From assembly GCA_016209015.1 (NCBI GenBank), contig JACQWY010000008.1, positions 51,079 through 115,078 of the forward strand: a stretch of DNA of 64,000 nucleotides, in the 5' to 3' direction. Positions 43,734 to 53,393 of the stretch are shown in pieces. Numbering within the stretch: the stretch's first letter is position 1; each line of letters begins with the position of its first letter. The translations under genes were made by a program, and so were the position numbers. Below the pieces are notes generated by a model. The model ran no database searches. It worked only from the letters and a program-made list of their open reading frames with translations, and was not told the origin of the DNA. This DNA is from Gammaproteobacteria bacterium (GTDB lineage Bacteria; Pseudomonadota; Gammaproteobacteria; Ga0077536).

Positions 43734-43759
43734 CATCGCGGCCCGTCCGGGCCGCGATG
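43734..43759. terminator. Second hairpin between convergent pckG and phaR
   Basis: The 11 bp perfect arms CATCGCGGCCC and GGGCCGCGATG with a GTCC loop directly abut the phaR stop codon. It probably ends the phaR message. Confidence 0.55.
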
Positions 43760-44275
43760 TCACTGCTCCTTGTCTTTCTCGGTCTGCTGCGGCGGCCGGA
43801 AGAGACCACCCGCCTTGAAGAAGCTGTCCTGCATCGACTGCCAGAGCTCGAGGTTGCGCTTCGCGGCCTCCGTGAACGCGCTCGGCAGCGGGCTGTATTG
43901 CAGCGCGCTGGTCATCTGCGTCTGCATGCGACGCTGCTGCTCGTAGAACATGTTCACGCTGCTGCGCAGGAAGTCGCCGGCGAGGGACTGCAGCGACTTG
44001 CCGTAGAACCCGATGATTTGCTGGAGCACGTCGGTGGAGAAGATCGGTTCGCCGCCTTCCTCCTGCTCGATGATGATCTGGAGGAGGATGCTGCGCGTGA
44101 TGTCCTCGCCCGACTTGTTGTCGATGACGCAGAACGAGATGCCCTCGAGCACGAGTTGGCGGACATCGTTCAGAGTGACGTACTTGCTCTCGCTCGTGTC
44201 GTACAGCCGGCGATTCGGATATTTCTTGATGACCCGCTTCGGCACGCTCTCATTCGTTTGGGGCTCGCTCTGCAT
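43760..44275 (-). CDS. phaR: Polyhydroxyalkanoate synthesis repressor PhaR
   Basis: The protein has 171 residues. The N-terminal PHB/PHA accumulation regulator DNA-binding domain reads RVIKKYPNRRLYDTSESKYV then LNDVRQLVLEG (about 14-47). A PHB_acc domain follows (about 55-125; SILLQIIIEQEEGGEPIFST, IGFYGKSLQSLAGDFL). PhaR binds DNA and nascent polymer granules; when granules form it leaves the phasin promoter. TTGC-rich sites precede both this gene and phaP. It converges on pckG. Confidence 0.95.
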   Translation of the reverse strand: MQSEPQTNESVPKRVIKKYPNRRLYDTSESKYVTLNDVRQLVLEGISFCVIDNKSGEDITRSILLQIIIEQEEGGEPIFSTDVLQQIIGFYGKSLQSLAGDFLRSSVNMFYEQQRRMQTQMTSALQYSPLPSAFTEAAKRNLELWQSMQDSFFKAGGLFRPPQQTEKDKEQ

Positions 44276-44557
44276 TAGAACCTCGACTGCTGATGGGCAT
44301 TGGGGCCGATTTTCCGCGCCCGGGGCGCATGCTCGTCCCTGGTGTTGTTACCGGAGATCCTGGATTGCTCCGTCGGCGTTGGTCGGCTTCGACGCTGGGC
44401 ACGGCGGCATTGCGGTGCCGCAGAAGAAGGCCGCGCCCTGTCAGACCGGCCGTCGCCGCGTGATTTTGGCGCGGCGATGAAACGGGTCGGTCTGCGCCCC
44501 GGCCGGGGTCTGCGTCCACGCGCCCCGTCGCCATGACGGATCGCTGCTTACCATAAG

Positions 44558-44606
44558 TTGCAGCGCACAACATTGCAAGGTACGCGAAGGGTTTTTTGCA
44601 CTGCAA
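44558..44606. promoter_or_regulatory. TTGC-box cluster, candidate PhaR autoregulatory sites
   Basis: TTGCAG (44558), TTGCAA (44573) and the perfect palindrome TTGCA-C-TGCAA (44596-44606) are spaced 15 and 23 bp apart. TTGC-rich motifs are known PhaR targets. They lie about 280-330 bp upstream of phaR, which is far for a simple operator unless the phaR leader is long. Confidence 0.35.
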
Positions 44607-44673
44607 CGGTGCTGGGGCAGGCGCTGTGGTCGGGACCCGCGGGAGAGCCGGGGCGATGTATCGGACACCGACC

Positions 44674-44689
44674 CGGAGCAGCCGCTCCG
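44674..44689 (-). terminator. Hairpin downstream of sucB
   Basis: The 6 bp stem CGGAGC/GCTCCG with loop AGCC lies 13 bp after the sucB stop. No U-run follows. Confidence 0.35.
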
Positions 44690-44701
44690 CGCGGGCAAGG
44701 A

Positions 44702-45886
44702 CTACACGCCGAGGAGCAGCCGGCTCGGTGCCTCGAGGAGCTGGCGCAGGGTGTCGAGACACTGGACCGCCTCGCGCCCGTCGATGATGCGGTGATCGTA
44801 GGACAGCGCGAGATACATCATGGGCCGGATCACGACCTGCCCGCGCTCGGCGACGGGGCGCTCCTGAATCTTGTGCATGCCGAGGATTGCGCTCTGCGGC
44901 GGATTGATGATTGGTGTCGACACCAGCGAGCCGAAGATGCCGCCGTTGCTGATCGTGAACGTGCCGCCCGAGAGCTCCTCGATGGTGAGCTTGCCGTCGC
45001 GGGCCCGCTCGCCGAATTCCTTGATCTTGAGCTCGATGTCGGCGAACGACATGCGATCGACCTCGCGCAGGATGGGCACCACGAGGCCGCGCTCCGATCC
45101 GACCGCGACGCCGATGTCGAAATAGCCGTGATAGACGATGTCATCGCCGTCGACCGAGGCGTTGACGATCGGGAAACGCTTCAGCGCTTCGACCGCCGCC
45201 TTCACGAAGAACGACATGAAGCCGAGTTTCACGCCGTGACGCTTCTCGAAATCGTCCTTGTGACGGTTGCGGACGTCCATGACGGGCTGCATGTTCGCTT
45301 CGTTGAACGTCGTGAGGATCGCGGCCTGGTGCTGTGCCGAGAGCAGGCGTTCGGCGGTGCGCTTGCGCAGGCGCGTCATCGGAATGCGTTCTTCCGGCCG
45401 GACGGTCTCCGGCTCGACCGGGCGGGCCTGCACCATGGGCGCGGATGGCGGCGGCGGCGTCGCCGTCTTCGTGTCGATGTAGGCGAGGATGTCGCCCTTC
45501 GTCACGCGGCCGTCCTTGCCCGAGCCGTGGATATTCGCCGGGTCGATGCCGTGCTCGTTGATGAGCTTGCGCACCGCCGGCCCGAGCCGGCTCGTGGCGT
45601 CGTCGTCGGCGGGCGCGGCAGCAGGGGCGACCGGCTGCGCGGCGGTCCCTTCCGTGTCGATGACCGCGAGCACGTCGTCGCTCAGCGCGACTTCGCCGGT
45701 GCTCTTGCGGATCTCCACGAGCACGCCCGACTCGGGCGCGGCGACCTCGAGCGTCACCTTGTCCGTCTCGAGATCGATCAGGCTTTCGCCGCGTTCCACG
45801 CGATCCCCGGGGCGCTTGTACCATTCGAGCAGCGTCGCATCGGGGACCGATTCCGCCAGTACGGGGACCTTGACTTCGACTAGCAC
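44702..45886 (-). CDS. sucB: 2-oxoglutarate dehydrogenase E2, dihydrolipoamide succinyltransferase
   Basis: The protein has 394 residues. The lipoyl domain has Lys43 in [14 protein letters not shown]. An Ala/Pro linker precedes the peripheral subunit-binding domain ([20 protein letters not shown]). The catalytic domain ends with His365 in [14 protein letters not shown]. It moves the succinyl group from E1 to CoA. A 93 bp gap separates it from sucA upstream on the same strand. The E3 gene is not in this window after sucB, so lipoamide dehydrogenase is encoded elsewhere. Confidence 0.97.
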   Translation of the reverse strand: MLVEVKVPVLAESVPDATLLEWYKRPGDRVERGESLIDLETDKVTLEVAAPESGVLVEIRKSTGEVALSDDVLAVIDTEGTAAQPVAPAAAPADDDATSRLGPAVRKLINEHGIDPANIHGSGKDGRVTKGDILAYIDTKTATPPPPSAPMVQARPVEPETVRPEERIPMTRLRKRTAERLLSAQHQAAILTTFNEANMQPVMDVRNRHKDDFEKRHGVKLGFMSFFVKAAVEALKRFPIVNASVDGDDIVYHGYFDIGVAVGSERGLVVPILREVDRMSFADIELKIKEFGERARDGKLTIEELSGGTFTISNGGIFGSLVSTPIINPPQSAILGMHKIQERPVAERGQVVIRPMMYLALSYDHRIIDGREAVQCLDTLRQLLEAPSRLLLGV

Positions 45887-45979
45887 GTTAGAATTCCTTC
45901 TTGTTCGTTCGCGGCCGGCGTACGGCGCCGGCCCGTGGATGACTCGAGGCCGCTGCGCGCGCGACGCGCGCGGCGGCGA

Positions 45980-48817
45980 TCAGGCGAGTTTCTTCTTCTG
46001 GTCCGCCTGACTGCGGCCGATGTGCAGCGCGGTCTCGACGACTTCCTGCTGCTGCTTCGTGTGCAGTCCGTAGTAACCGACGGCCGGGGAAGCGGAATAC
46101 GGACGCGCCACGCAATGCAGGGGGATGCTCGGCGCAAAGCAACCGCCGAGGTGGCGCTTCGACATCATCACGCCCCACGCGCCCTGATTGCGCGGTTCTT
46201 CCTGCACCCAGACGATGTCCTTCAGGTTCGGATATTCCTCGCCGAGCGCGACGAGTTCCTCGCGCGGGAAGGGATAGAGCTGTTCGAGGCGGACGATCGC
46301 CGTGTCCGTGAGATTGTGTTGGCGCCGCGCCTCGAGCAGATCGAAATACACCTTGCCGCTGCAGACCAGCAGCCGCGTGACGCGCGCCGGCGCGAGATCG
46401 TCGATCTCGCCGATCACGGTCTTGAATCCGCCGCTCGTCAGATCCGCGAGCGTCGACACGGACAGCTTGTGTCGGAGCAGGCTCTTCGGGCTCATCACCA
46501 CCAGCGGCTTGCGGTAGGGACGCAGCATCTGCCGGCGCAGCAGGTGGAACATCTGCGCGGGCGTCGTCGGATAGCAGACCTGCATGTTGTCTTCGGCGCA
46601 GAGCTGCAGGTAGCGCTCGAGGCGCGCCGAGGAATGCTCCGGGCCCTGGCCGTCGTAACCATGCGGCAGCAGCATCGTCAGGCCGCAGTAGCGTCCCCAC
46701 TTCTCCTCGCACGAGGCGATGAACTGATCGATGACGACCTGCGCGCCGTTCGCGAAATCGCCGAACTGCGCTTCCCAGATCACGAGCGCGCGCGGCTCGG
46801 CGCTGGCATAGCCGTACTCGAAGCCGAGCACCGCTTCCTCGGAGAGCGTCGAGTTCACGACGAGGAAGCTCGACTGGTTCGGGTCGAGATTCTGCAGCGG
46901 CAGATACGTCGCACCCGTCTTCTGATCGTGCAGTACGGCATGGCGATGGAAGAACGTACCGCGCCCGCTGTCCTGCCCCGAGATGCGCACCGCGTAGCCT
47001 TCGGTGAGGAGCGCGGCGTAGGCGAGATTCTCGGCATAGCCCCAGTCCAGCGGCTTCGCGCCGCGACCCATCTCCTCGCGGTCGAGCAGAATGCGTTTGA
47101 CGGCACGGTGCAGCTCGAAGCTCTGCGGCGCGGCGGTCAGGCGTGAAGTCAGCGCCTCGATGCGCTCGGGCGCGAGCGTCGTGTCGGCAGGATCCCGCCA
47201 GTGTGTACCGCGATAGGGATCGAAATTGACGGCATAGCGGTGGTCCTTGATCGCCGCATAGGGACGCGACACCACGACGTTGTTCTCGAGGGCCGAGATG
47301 TAGGCGCGCTGCATCTGCTCGGCGTCGCCCGGCTGGATGATGCCTTCGCTGACGAGCTTGTCGACGTAGATCTTGCGCGCGCCCGGATGATTGCGGACGT
47401 GCTGGTACATGATCGGCTGCGTCGCCGCCGGTTCGTCGGCCTCGCTGTGGCCGTGCTTGCGATAGCACACGACGTCGATGACGACGTCCTTGTTGAATTC
47501 CATGCGGTAGTCGAGCGCGATCTGGGCGACGAGCGCCACGGCCTCGGGATCGTCGCCGTTGACGTGGAAGATTGGGGCCTGGACCATCTTCGCGACGTCC
47601 GTACAGTAGAGCGTCGAGCGCGAATCCAGCGGGTCGCTCGTCGTGAAGCCGATCTGATTGTTGATGATGATGTGCACCGTCCCGCCCGTCGCGTAGCCGC
47701 GGGTCTGCGAGAGGTTGAACGTCTCCATCACCACACCCTGACCCGCGAACGCGGCGTCGCCGTGGATGAGGATCGGCAGCACTTTGTTGTGCTCGACGTC
47801 CTTGCGGCGATCCTGACGGGCGCGCGCCGAACCCTCGACTACCGGGTCGATGATCTCGAGGTGCGAAGGATTGAACGCGACGGAGATGTGCACGGCGCCG
47901 CCGGGCGTCATGATGTCAGACGAATAGCCCAGGTGATATTTCACGTCGCCGAGGCGGATCTGCGGATCGTAGGTGCGCCCCTCGAATTCGTCGAAGAGCT
48001 TCGAGGGATGCTTGCCGACGATGTTGACGAGCACGTTGAGACGTCCGCGGTGGGCCATGCCGAGCACCACTTCCTTCAGGCCGTGGCGACCGGCGTCCTC
48101 GACGACCTGATCGAGCAGGGGAATCACGCTCTCGCCGCCTTCGAGGGAGAAGCGCTTCTGCCCGACGTACTTCTTGTGCAGGAACTCTTCGAGCGCGCCC
48201 GCCGCGATCAGACGATCGAGGATGTGGCGCTTCTTCGTCGCATCGAACGAGGGCCGCGCGAGAATCGGCTCGAGGCGTTGCTGGATCCAACGCTTCTGCG
48301 CCGTCTCGACGATGTGCATGTATTCAGCGCCGATGGTTCCGCAGTACGTCGTGCGGACGACCTCGAGGATCCGCCGGAGCGGCGCCTGGTTCAGCCCCTG
48401 CAGCGAGCCCGTGTTGAAGATCCGGTCGAGGTCCTGGTTCGACAGACCGTGGTAGGCCGGATCGAGCTCGGCGACGTGCGGACGTTCGTGCTGGGCGAGG
48501 GGATCCAGCCTGGCCTGGCGGTGGCCCATGAAACGGTACGAATTGATGAGCTGCAGCACCGAGACCTGCTTGCCGGCGTCCGGGTCCTCGCTGCGCACTA
48601 CCGTGACGGCGCCGGTCTGGGGGCGTTTGGCGTAGTCCAGCATCCGTTGACGGACGGGTGCATGCGCCACGTCCGTCTGGCCGCCGGAGGTGGGTCCGAG
48701 ACTCTGGAAGTACGTGCGCCATTCTTCCGCGACGCTGGCGGGGTCTTCCAGCCAGGACTCGTAGAGGTCTTCGATGAACGCGGCGTTGCCGCTGAAAAGG
48801 CATGACGAGGGCTGCAT
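45980..48817 (-). CDS. sucA: 2-oxoglutarate dehydrogenase E1 component
   Basis: At 945 residues it has standard length. The N-terminal helix FSGNAAFIEDLYESWLEDP, GMAHRGRLNVLVNIVGK, GDAAFAGQGVVMET and IINNQIGFTTSDP (thiamine diphosphate and metal sites), then CGLTMLLPHGYDGQGPEHSS and WVQEEPRNQGAWGVM are all diagnostic. It decarboxylates 2-oxoglutarate with thiamine diphosphate. The start at 48817 has AGGTGG upstream and matches the family N-terminus; an ATG 14 codons earlier is less likely. It is divergent from gltA. Confidence 0.97.
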   Translation of the reverse strand: MQPSSCLFSGNAAFIEDLYESWLEDPASVAEEWRTYFQSLGPTSGGQTDVAHAPVRQRMLDYAKRPQTGAVTVVRSEDPDAGKQVSVLQLINSYRFMGHRQARLDPLAQHERPHVAELDPAYHGLSNQDLDRIFNTGSLQGLNQAPLRRILEVVRTTYCGTIGAEYMHIVETAQKRWIQQRLEPILARPSFDATKKRHILDRLIAAGALEEFLHKKYVGQKRFSLEGGESVIPLLDQVVEDAGRHGLKEVVLGMAHRGRLNVLVNIVGKHPSKLFDEFEGRTYDPQIRLGDVKYHLGYSSDIMTPGGAVHISVAFNPSHLEIIDPVVEGSARARQDRRKDVEHNKVLPILIHGDAAFAGQGVVMETFNLSQTRGYATGGTVHIIINNQIGFTTSDPLDSRSTLYCTDVAKMVQAPIFHVNGDDPEAVALVAQIALDYRMEFNKDVVIDVVCYRKHGHSEADEPAATQPIMYQHVRNHPGARKIYVDKLVSEGIIQPGDAEQMQRAYISALENNVVVSRPYAAIKDHRYAVNFDPYRGTHWRDPADTTLAPERIEALTSRLTAAPQSFELHRAVKRILLDREEMGRGAKPLDWGYAENLAYAALLTEGYAVRISGQDSGRGTFFHRHAVLHDQKTGATYLPLQNLDPNQSSFLVVNSTLSEEAVLGFEYGYASAEPRALVIWEAQFGDFANGAQVVIDQFIASCEEKWGRYCGLTMLLPHGYDGQGPEHSSARLERYLQLCAEDNMQVCYPTTPAQMFHLLRRQMLRPYRKPLVVMSPKSLLRHKLSVSTLADLTSGGFKTVIGEIDDLAPARVTRLLVCSGKVYFDLLEARRQHNLTDTAIVRLEQLYPFPREELVALGEEYPNLKDIVWVQEEPRNQGAWGVMMSKRHLGGCFAPSIPLHCVARPYSASPAVGYYGLHTKQQQEVVETALHIGRSQADQKKKLA

Positions 48818-48899
48818 TGTGGTCCACCTGATACGATCGTCGCGTGCGGTTCGGTTCATCCGGAATTGGGGTGGCGGCCGCGGACGTCGAGGTCAGCAC

Positions 48900-48950
48900 C
48901 GGCGTCCGGATCTTTGATCAACGTCATCTCAAAGTCACCACCGGACGCCG
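48900..48950. repeat. Nested inverted repeat upstream of sucA
   Basis: The outer perfect arms CGGCGTCCGG (48900-48909) and CCGGACGCCG (48941-48950) enclose an inner pair CTTTGA/TCAAAG. It lies 83-133 bp upstream of the sucA ATG, so it may be an operator or, if transcribed, a leader stem-loop. Confidence 0.5.
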
Positions 48951-49064
48951 TGGCGGCAGCTCCCGGACCGGCTTGAAAAGTCGGCCTCTAGGACCGCTCC
49001 GGGCGGCGCCGATCCCGTGCGCGACCAGCCTCCTCGCACCATCGCGCGGTCGACCCGGCGACCC

Positions 49065-49094
49065 TTGCTGAACGGCGAGCCCGGACGGTATCCT
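49065..49094 (+). promoter_or_regulatory. Candidate gltA promoter
   Basis: TTGCTG (49065-49070) and TATCCT (49089-49094) are separated by 18 bp, about 70 bp before the gltA start. The match to consensus is moderate. Confidence 0.35.
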
Positions 49095-49161
49095 TCGAAG
49101 CTTATGCGAGGCAGGCGGGCGTTTGCCGTCCGGAATTCTGGATGAAGAGGAAGAAGCAGGC

Positions 49162-50457
49162 ATGAAATCACGTTCCGTCGTTATCACGGATAACGCTACC
49201 GGCAAGCAGGTCGAGTGTCCGGTGTACGAAGGTGCCTATGGTGCGCCCGTCATCGACATCAAGAATCTCTACAAAGAGCTCGGCATGTTCACGTTCGACC
49301 TGGGCTACGGGTCGACGGCCAGCTGCCGCAGCGCCATCACCTACCTCGACGGCGAAGAAGGCCTGCTCATGCACCGCGGCTATCCGATCGAGCAGCTCGC
49401 GGAGCAGTCCACGTTCACCGAGGTCGCTTATCTGCTCATCAACGGCGAGCTTCCGAATCAGCAGCAGCACGACGAGTGGAACCGTGCGCTGAAGATGCAC
49501 GGCATGACTCACGAGCACCTGTCCCGCTTCTACACCGGTTATCGCTACGATGCCCATCCGATGTCGGTGCTGGCGGGCGTCGTCGCCGCGGTCGCCTCCT
49601 ACTATCACGACGAGACCGACATCTACAATCCGGCCGATCGCATCCTCACTGCGCGCCGCGTAATCGGCAAGATGCCGTCCCTGATCTCGAAGATCTATCG
49701 CCACCAGTCCGGCCTGCCATTCGTGTATCCCGACAACTCGCGCGATTATGTCGAGAACTTCATGTACATGATGTTCTCGTGGCCGACAGAGTCTTACCTC
49801 GCGAATCCGGTGGCGGTGCGCGCGCTCGATCTCCTGTTCATCCTGCACGCCGATCACGAGCAGAACGCGAGTACCTCGACAGTGCGTCTCGCCGGCAGCG
49901 CGGAGACGAATCCGTTTGCGTGCGTCGCGGCGGGCGTGACGACGTTGTGGGGCAAGTCCCACGGCGGCGCGAACGAGGCGGTAATCAAAATGCTCGAGGA
50001 AATCGGGCATCCGACGAACATCCAGAAATTCGTGGATCGCGCCAAGGACAAGAACGACAACTTCCGGCTGATGGGCTTCGGTCATCGCGTGTACAAGAAC
50101 TACGATCCGCGAGCGAAAATCATCCGTCAGGCCTGTCACGATCTGCTCGACGAGATGCATCTGAACTCGGAGCTGTTCGACATCGCCATGGAGCTCGAGC
50201 GCATCGCGCTGGAGGATCCGTACTTCATCGAACGCAAGCTGTATCCGAACGTCGACTTCTACTCCGGGCTCATCTACCAGGCGCTCAACATTCCGACCGA
50301 CATGTTCACACCGATGTTCGCGCTGGCCCGTTCCGCGGGCTGGATCGCCCAGTGGATGGAGATGATGGCGGATCCGGATTTCCGCATCGGCCGGCCGCGC
50401 CAGCTCTACATCGGCGCCAAGCAGCGCGATTACGTGCCCCTCGCCCAGCGCACCTGA
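49162..50457 (+). CDS. gltA: Citrate synthase (type II)
   Basis: The 431 residues are typical of hexameric gram-negative citrate synthase with an N-terminal regulatory domain ([20 protein letters not shown]). Motifs are [40 protein letters not shown] (catalytic His), [18 protein letters not shown] and [16 protein letters not shown] (catalytic Asp). It condenses acetyl-CoA and oxaloacetate. The mdh gene follows 43 bp downstream, suggesting co-transcription. Confidence 0.98.
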   Translation: MKSRSVVITDNATGKQVECPVYEGAYGAPVIDIKNLYKELGMFTFDLGYGSTASCRSAITYLDGEEGLLMHRGYPIEQLAEQSTFTEVAYLLINGELPNQQQHDEWNRALKMHGMTHEHLSRFYTGYRYDAHPMSVLAGVVAAVASYYHDETDIYNPADRILTARRVIGKMPSLISKIYRHQSGLPFVYPDNSRDYVENFMYMMFSWPTESYLANPVAVRALDLLFILHADHEQNASTSTVRLAGSAETNPFACVAAGVTTLWGKSHGGANEAVIKMLEEIGHPTNIQKFVDRAKDKNDNFRLMGFGHRVYKNYDPRAKIIRQACHDLLDEMHLNSELFDIAMELERIALEDPYFIERKLYPNVDFYSGLIYQALNIPTDMFTPMFALARSAGWIAQWMEMMADPDFRIGRPRQLYIGAKQRDYVPLAQRT

Positions 50458-50500
50458 TCGCCTCGCAACCACACTATTTTCGGAGACAAGAGTTAATCCC

Positions 50501-51481
50501 ATGAAATCGCCAGTTCGCGTTACCGTCACCGGCGCCGCCGGTCAGATCTCGTATTCACTGCTGTTCAGAATCGCTTCGGGCCAGATGCTCGGGCCGGATC
50601 AACCGGTCGTCCTGCAACTCCTCGAAGTGACGCCCGCCATGAAGGCGCTCGCCGGCGTCGTGATGGAGATCGAGGACTGCGCGTTCCCGCTGGTCAGCGG
50701 AATCGTCACGACGGACGATCCGAACGTCGCATTCAAGGACAGCAACTACGTGCTGCTCGTCGGCGCGAAGCCCCGCGGCCCCGGCATGGAGCGCGCGGAT
50801 CTGCTGACCGCGAACGGCGGCATCTTCAAGGTCCAGGGCAAGGCGATCAACGATCACGCGAGCCGCGACGTGAAAGTGCTCGTCGTCGGCAATCCGGCGA
50901 ATACGAATGCCTGGACCTGCATGACCTGCGCCCCGGACATCAATCCGCGCCAGTTCACCGCGATGACCCGCCTCGATCACAATCGTGCCGTCGCACAGCT
51001 CGCGACGAAGACCGGCAGCCGCGTGGCGGACATCCGTCGCGTCACGATCTGGGGCAATCATTCGACGACCCAATACCCCGATCTGAGCCAGACCACGGTC
51101 GGCGGCAAGGCGGCGCTGGGGCTCATCGACCGCGGCTGGTACGAGAAGGACTACATCCCGAAGGTCGCGAAGCGCGGCGCCGAGATCATCGATGCGCGCG
51201 GCGCCTCGAGCGCGGCCTCCGCGGCGAATGCCGCCATGGAACACATGCGCGATTGGGCGCTCGGCACGCCGGGTGACGACTGGACGAGCATGGCCGTCCC
51301 GAGCGATGGCAGCTACGGCATCGAGAAGGGCCTGATGTACTCCTTCCCGGTCCGCTGCAAGGGCGGTGACTACGAGATCGTCATGGACCTCCCGGTCGAC
51401 GATTTCAGCCGTCAGCGCATGATCGCGACCGAGAACGAGCTGAAGGAAGAGCGCGCCGCCATCCAGAAGATGCTCGGCTGA
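50501..51481 (+). CDS. mdh: Malate dehydrogenase (NAD)
   Basis: The 326-residue length is that of the form common in beta- and many gammaproteobacteria. NAD-binding motif [46 protein letters not shown], the substrate-binding TRLDHNRA and catalytic His in [12 protein letters not shown] are present. It oxidises malate to oxaloacetate. GGAGACAAGAG precedes the ATG. A GC-rich hairpin terminator follows at 51501-51528. Confidence 0.97.
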   Translation: MKSPVRVTVTGAAGQISYSLLFRIASGQMLGPDQPVVLQLLEVTPAMKALAGVVMEIEDCAFPLVSGIVTTDDPNVAFKDSNYVLLVGAKPRGPGMERADLLTANGGIFKVQGKAINDHASRDVKVLVVGNPANTNAWTCMTCAPDINPRQFTAMTRLDHNRAVAQLATKTGSRVADIRRVTIWGNHSTTQYPDLSQTTVGGKAALGLIDRGWYEKDYIPKVAKRGAEIIDARGASSAASAANAAMEHMRDWALGTPGDDWTSMAVPSDGSYGIEKGLMYSFPVRCKGGDYEIVMDLPVDDFSRQRMIATENELKEERAAIQKMLG

Positions 51482-51500
51482 TCGCCAGCCTGTCCCCCAT

Positions 51501-51528
51501 GCCGGCGGCTCTGCCCGGGGTCGCCGGC
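51501..51528 (+). terminator. Terminator after mdh
   Basis: The arms GCCGGCG and CGCCGGC with a 14-base loop are followed by TTCTCCTCCC. It lies 20 bp after the mdh stop. Confidence 0.5.
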
Positions 51529-51717
51529 TTCTCCTCCCGGCGGCCGCCGGACCTCCGAGATTCCGCTCAAGCTCCCGTCCGGCAAGGCCCCGGGCGAGGT
51601 TGCCATCGCCCGGGCCGTGGGCGAGAATCGGGACGGTAACACCAGCCGTGGAATGCGCGGCGAGCCGGAAGATTTCAAAGCGGTACAGCGCGCGAGCGCC
51701 CGAGCATGATCGACGCC

Positions 51718-52275
51718 ATGATCGACGAACAAGGCTACCGTGCGAACGTGGGCATCATCCTGATGAACGCTTGCGGCCAGGTGTTCTGGGGCCGCCGCAT
51801 CGGCATGTCGGCATGGCAGTTCCCGCAGGGTGGCGTGAACCCGAACGAGACGCTCCAGGACGCGATGTTCCGCGAACTGCGCGAGGAAGTCGGCCTCGAG
51901 CGCCACCACGTCCAGGTTGTCGGCTGCACGAAGCGCTGGCTCCGCTACCGGTTGCCCAAGCGCTACATCCGTTACGGTCAGCAGCCGCTCTGCATCGGTC
52001 AGAAACAACGCTGGTACGTGCTGAAGCTCACGACGGACGAGGAATGCGTGAATCTCGCCGGAGCCGACGAGCCCGAATTCGATCAGTGGCGCTGGATCGA
52101 CTATTGGGACTCGCTGCGCCTCGTCGTGCCCTTCAAGCGCGGAGTCTACGAGCGGGCGCTGAGCGAGCTCGCGCCCGTCATCTGCGAGTCCGGGGCGTTC
52201 GATCGCCCGCCGCTGCCCGGCAAACCTGCGCAAGCGCCCCGCCGCCGTCCGGCCCTCGATACCGCGACAGGCTGA
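51718..52275 (+). CDS. rppH: RNA pyrophosphohydrolase RppH
   Basis: This 185-residue protein starts [20 protein letters not shown] like RppH of other proteobacteria, and has a perfect Nudix box across residues 38-60 (GGVNPNE ... RELREEVGL). [20 protein letters not shown] is the typical C-terminal motif. It removes pyrophosphate from mRNA 5' ends, starting decay. An ATG 12 bases upstream (51706) would add four residues; family alignment favours 51718. The Pro/Arg-rich last 30 residues are variable. Confidence 0.95.
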   Translation: MIDEQGYRANVGIILMNACGQVFWGRRIGMSAWQFPQGGVNPNETLQDAMFRELREEVGLERHHVQVVGCTKRWLRYRLPKRYIRYGQQPLCIGQKQRWYVLKLTTDEECVNLAGADEPEFDQWRWIDYWDSLRLVVPFKRGVYERALSELAPVICESGAFDRPPLPGKPAQAPRRRPALDTATG

Positions 52276-52293
52276 CGGCGAACGGGCGGCTGT

Positions 52294-52704
52294 TCAGCCG
52301 CCGGTCTTCTTCATCACGAGCTCGGGCAGCAGTTTGTGGACCGCCGTGTTGCGGATCTGCATCGTGAACTGCCGTGCGAAACCCGGATCGAACTTGAAGC
52401 CCGTTATCCTGTTGCCGACGTCGTCGAGCTTCGTCTTGCAGGCGCCGAGCGCCGCGTCCGCCGCTTTGCGGATGTCGTCCACCCCCTCGACCGACTTCAT
52501 CGCCGCATCGTGGACGCACACGTTGTAGTTCGTGACGGCTTCCATGATCGCGCGGCGTTCGTCGACCGTCATGTCCGCGGGCGAGCGGAACTCCGGTGCG
52601 ACCTCCGCCGGTGCCGCGCCCGCGGCCGGCTCGGCGCTCCCGACCATGGGATACAGGATCAGGGCGGCCGCGGCCCCCGCGACAAAGAGATGCTTCAAGC
52701 TCAT
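52294..52704 (-). CDS. Small exported protein of unknown function (136 aa)
   Basis: It has a signal peptide (MSLKHLFVAGAAAALILYPM, cleaved near GSAEP). The mature helical domain includes MTVDERRAIMEAVTNYNVCV, ALGACKTKLDDVGNRITGFK and HKLLPELVMKK, with two Cys residues that could pair. It is not recognised. Its ATG overlaps the stop codon of the upstream small exported protein (ATGA), so the two are translated together and may act together. Confidence 0.75.
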   Translation of the reverse strand: MSLKHLFVAGAAAALILYPMVGSAEPAAGAAPAEVAPEFRSPADMTVDERRAIMEAVTNYNVCVHDAAMKSVEGVDDIRKAADAALGACKTKLDDVGNRITGFKFDPGFARQFTMQIRNTAVHKLLPELVMKKTGG

Positions 52705-53060
52705 TCCCCTTCGATGGTGTAGCGTTCGACGACCCAGCGCTGCGCGCGGCCGTCCACGGTATCGCACCCCAGGGCCTGGACGCCAGACGCAGGAATCACG
52801 CCGCCGACGCGGTTCTGCGGGTGGTCTGCGAAATAGCGGACGAGGCGGTACTTCACCGCGCGGTCTGTCCGCCGGTTCACCAGGGACACGAGTTTGCCAC
52901 CGTCGCTCAGGATCTGGCACTTGCCGTCCGGTTGCGCCTCGAATTCGAGCACGGCGGCCGATTCTCCGGCAGTCGCCGCGCCGGTCAGCGTGACCACGAC
53001 GAGCAGCGCGAGCGGTGGGGCGGGACGGCAATCCGGAGGCGGACATCGGTGGAGTTTCAT
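52701..53060 (-). CDS. Small exported protein of unknown function (119 aa)
   Basis: It has an N-terminal membrane or signal segment (PPLALLVVVTLTGAATAG), then a beta-rich domain with LEFEAQPDGKCQILSDGGKL, VNRRTDRAVKYRLVRYFADH and ASGVQALGCDTVDGRAQRW, with two Cys residues. The family is not recognised; a loose pattern match to the protein at 22967-23380 is noted. Its stop overlaps the next start. Upstream is the AT-rich gap at 53061-53393. Confidence 0.7.
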   Translation of the reverse strand: MKLHRCPPPDCRPAPPLALLVVVTLTGAATAGESAAVLEFEAQPDGKCQILSDGGKLVSLVNRRTDRAVKYRLVRYFADHPQNRVGGVIPASGVQALGCDTVDGRAQRWVVERYTIEGE

Positions 53061-53393
53061 CGCGGGCGATCCTAGAGGGGTGGCTGCGGGTCTGTCGAAG
53101 CGGATTTTGCCACGGGAGTCATGGTGAATTACCCACAGAATCTGTGGATAACTATGTGGGCGAATCGCGCACAGCAGTGCTGAAGTGCCCTAATAATCAA
53201 GGCCGAAGTCTGATTGCGCAAAAAATGAACAAAGACTCTATCTCTATAAAAATCATATAATTACGATGCATACGTGATCGAATTTGGGGGAACCTTCAGC
53301 AAGTGGCCACACCCGGTGCCGGCAGCCCCGTGGGCGGTGCAAAAAACGCGCCCTCGCGCATGCCTGAATCGTTGTGTCAAGGACGTCCGGCGC
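53061..53393. other. AT-rich intergenic region with DnaA-box-like sites
   Basis: No gene is seen in these 333 bp. Positions about 53125-53290 are much richer in A/T than the surroundings (for example AAAATCATATAATTACG near 53250). A pair of inverted DnaA-box-like 9-mers is at 53129-53151. A weak GC stem followed on the minus strand by TTTTTT near 53341 could end the FecR-domain gene. Confidence 0.5.
53129..53151. promoter_or_regulatory. Inverted pair of DnaA-box-like sites
   Basis: TTACCCACA (53129-53137, one mismatch to TTATNCACA) faces TGTGGATAA (53143-53151, reverse complement of the perfect box TTATCCACA), five bases apart. The pair forms a near-palindrome. A DnaA role is inferred from sequence only. 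Confidence 0.4.

Larger units (their letters stand above)
44276..44701. other. Intergenic region upstream of phaR / downstream of sucB
   Basis: No convincing gene is seen in these 426 bp. The half nearer sucB holds the TTGC boxes (44558-44606) and the sucB-side hairpin (44674-44689). The rest, next to phaR, presumably contains its promoter, but no clear -35/-10 pair was identified. Short frames here have no ribosome site. Confidence 0.45.
48818..49161. other. Divergent intergenic region sucA / gltA
   Basis: No gene is seen in these 344 bp. It holds a nested dyad at 48900-48950 and a candidate gltA promoter at 49065-49094. Both flanking TCA genes must start here. Confidence 0.5.
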
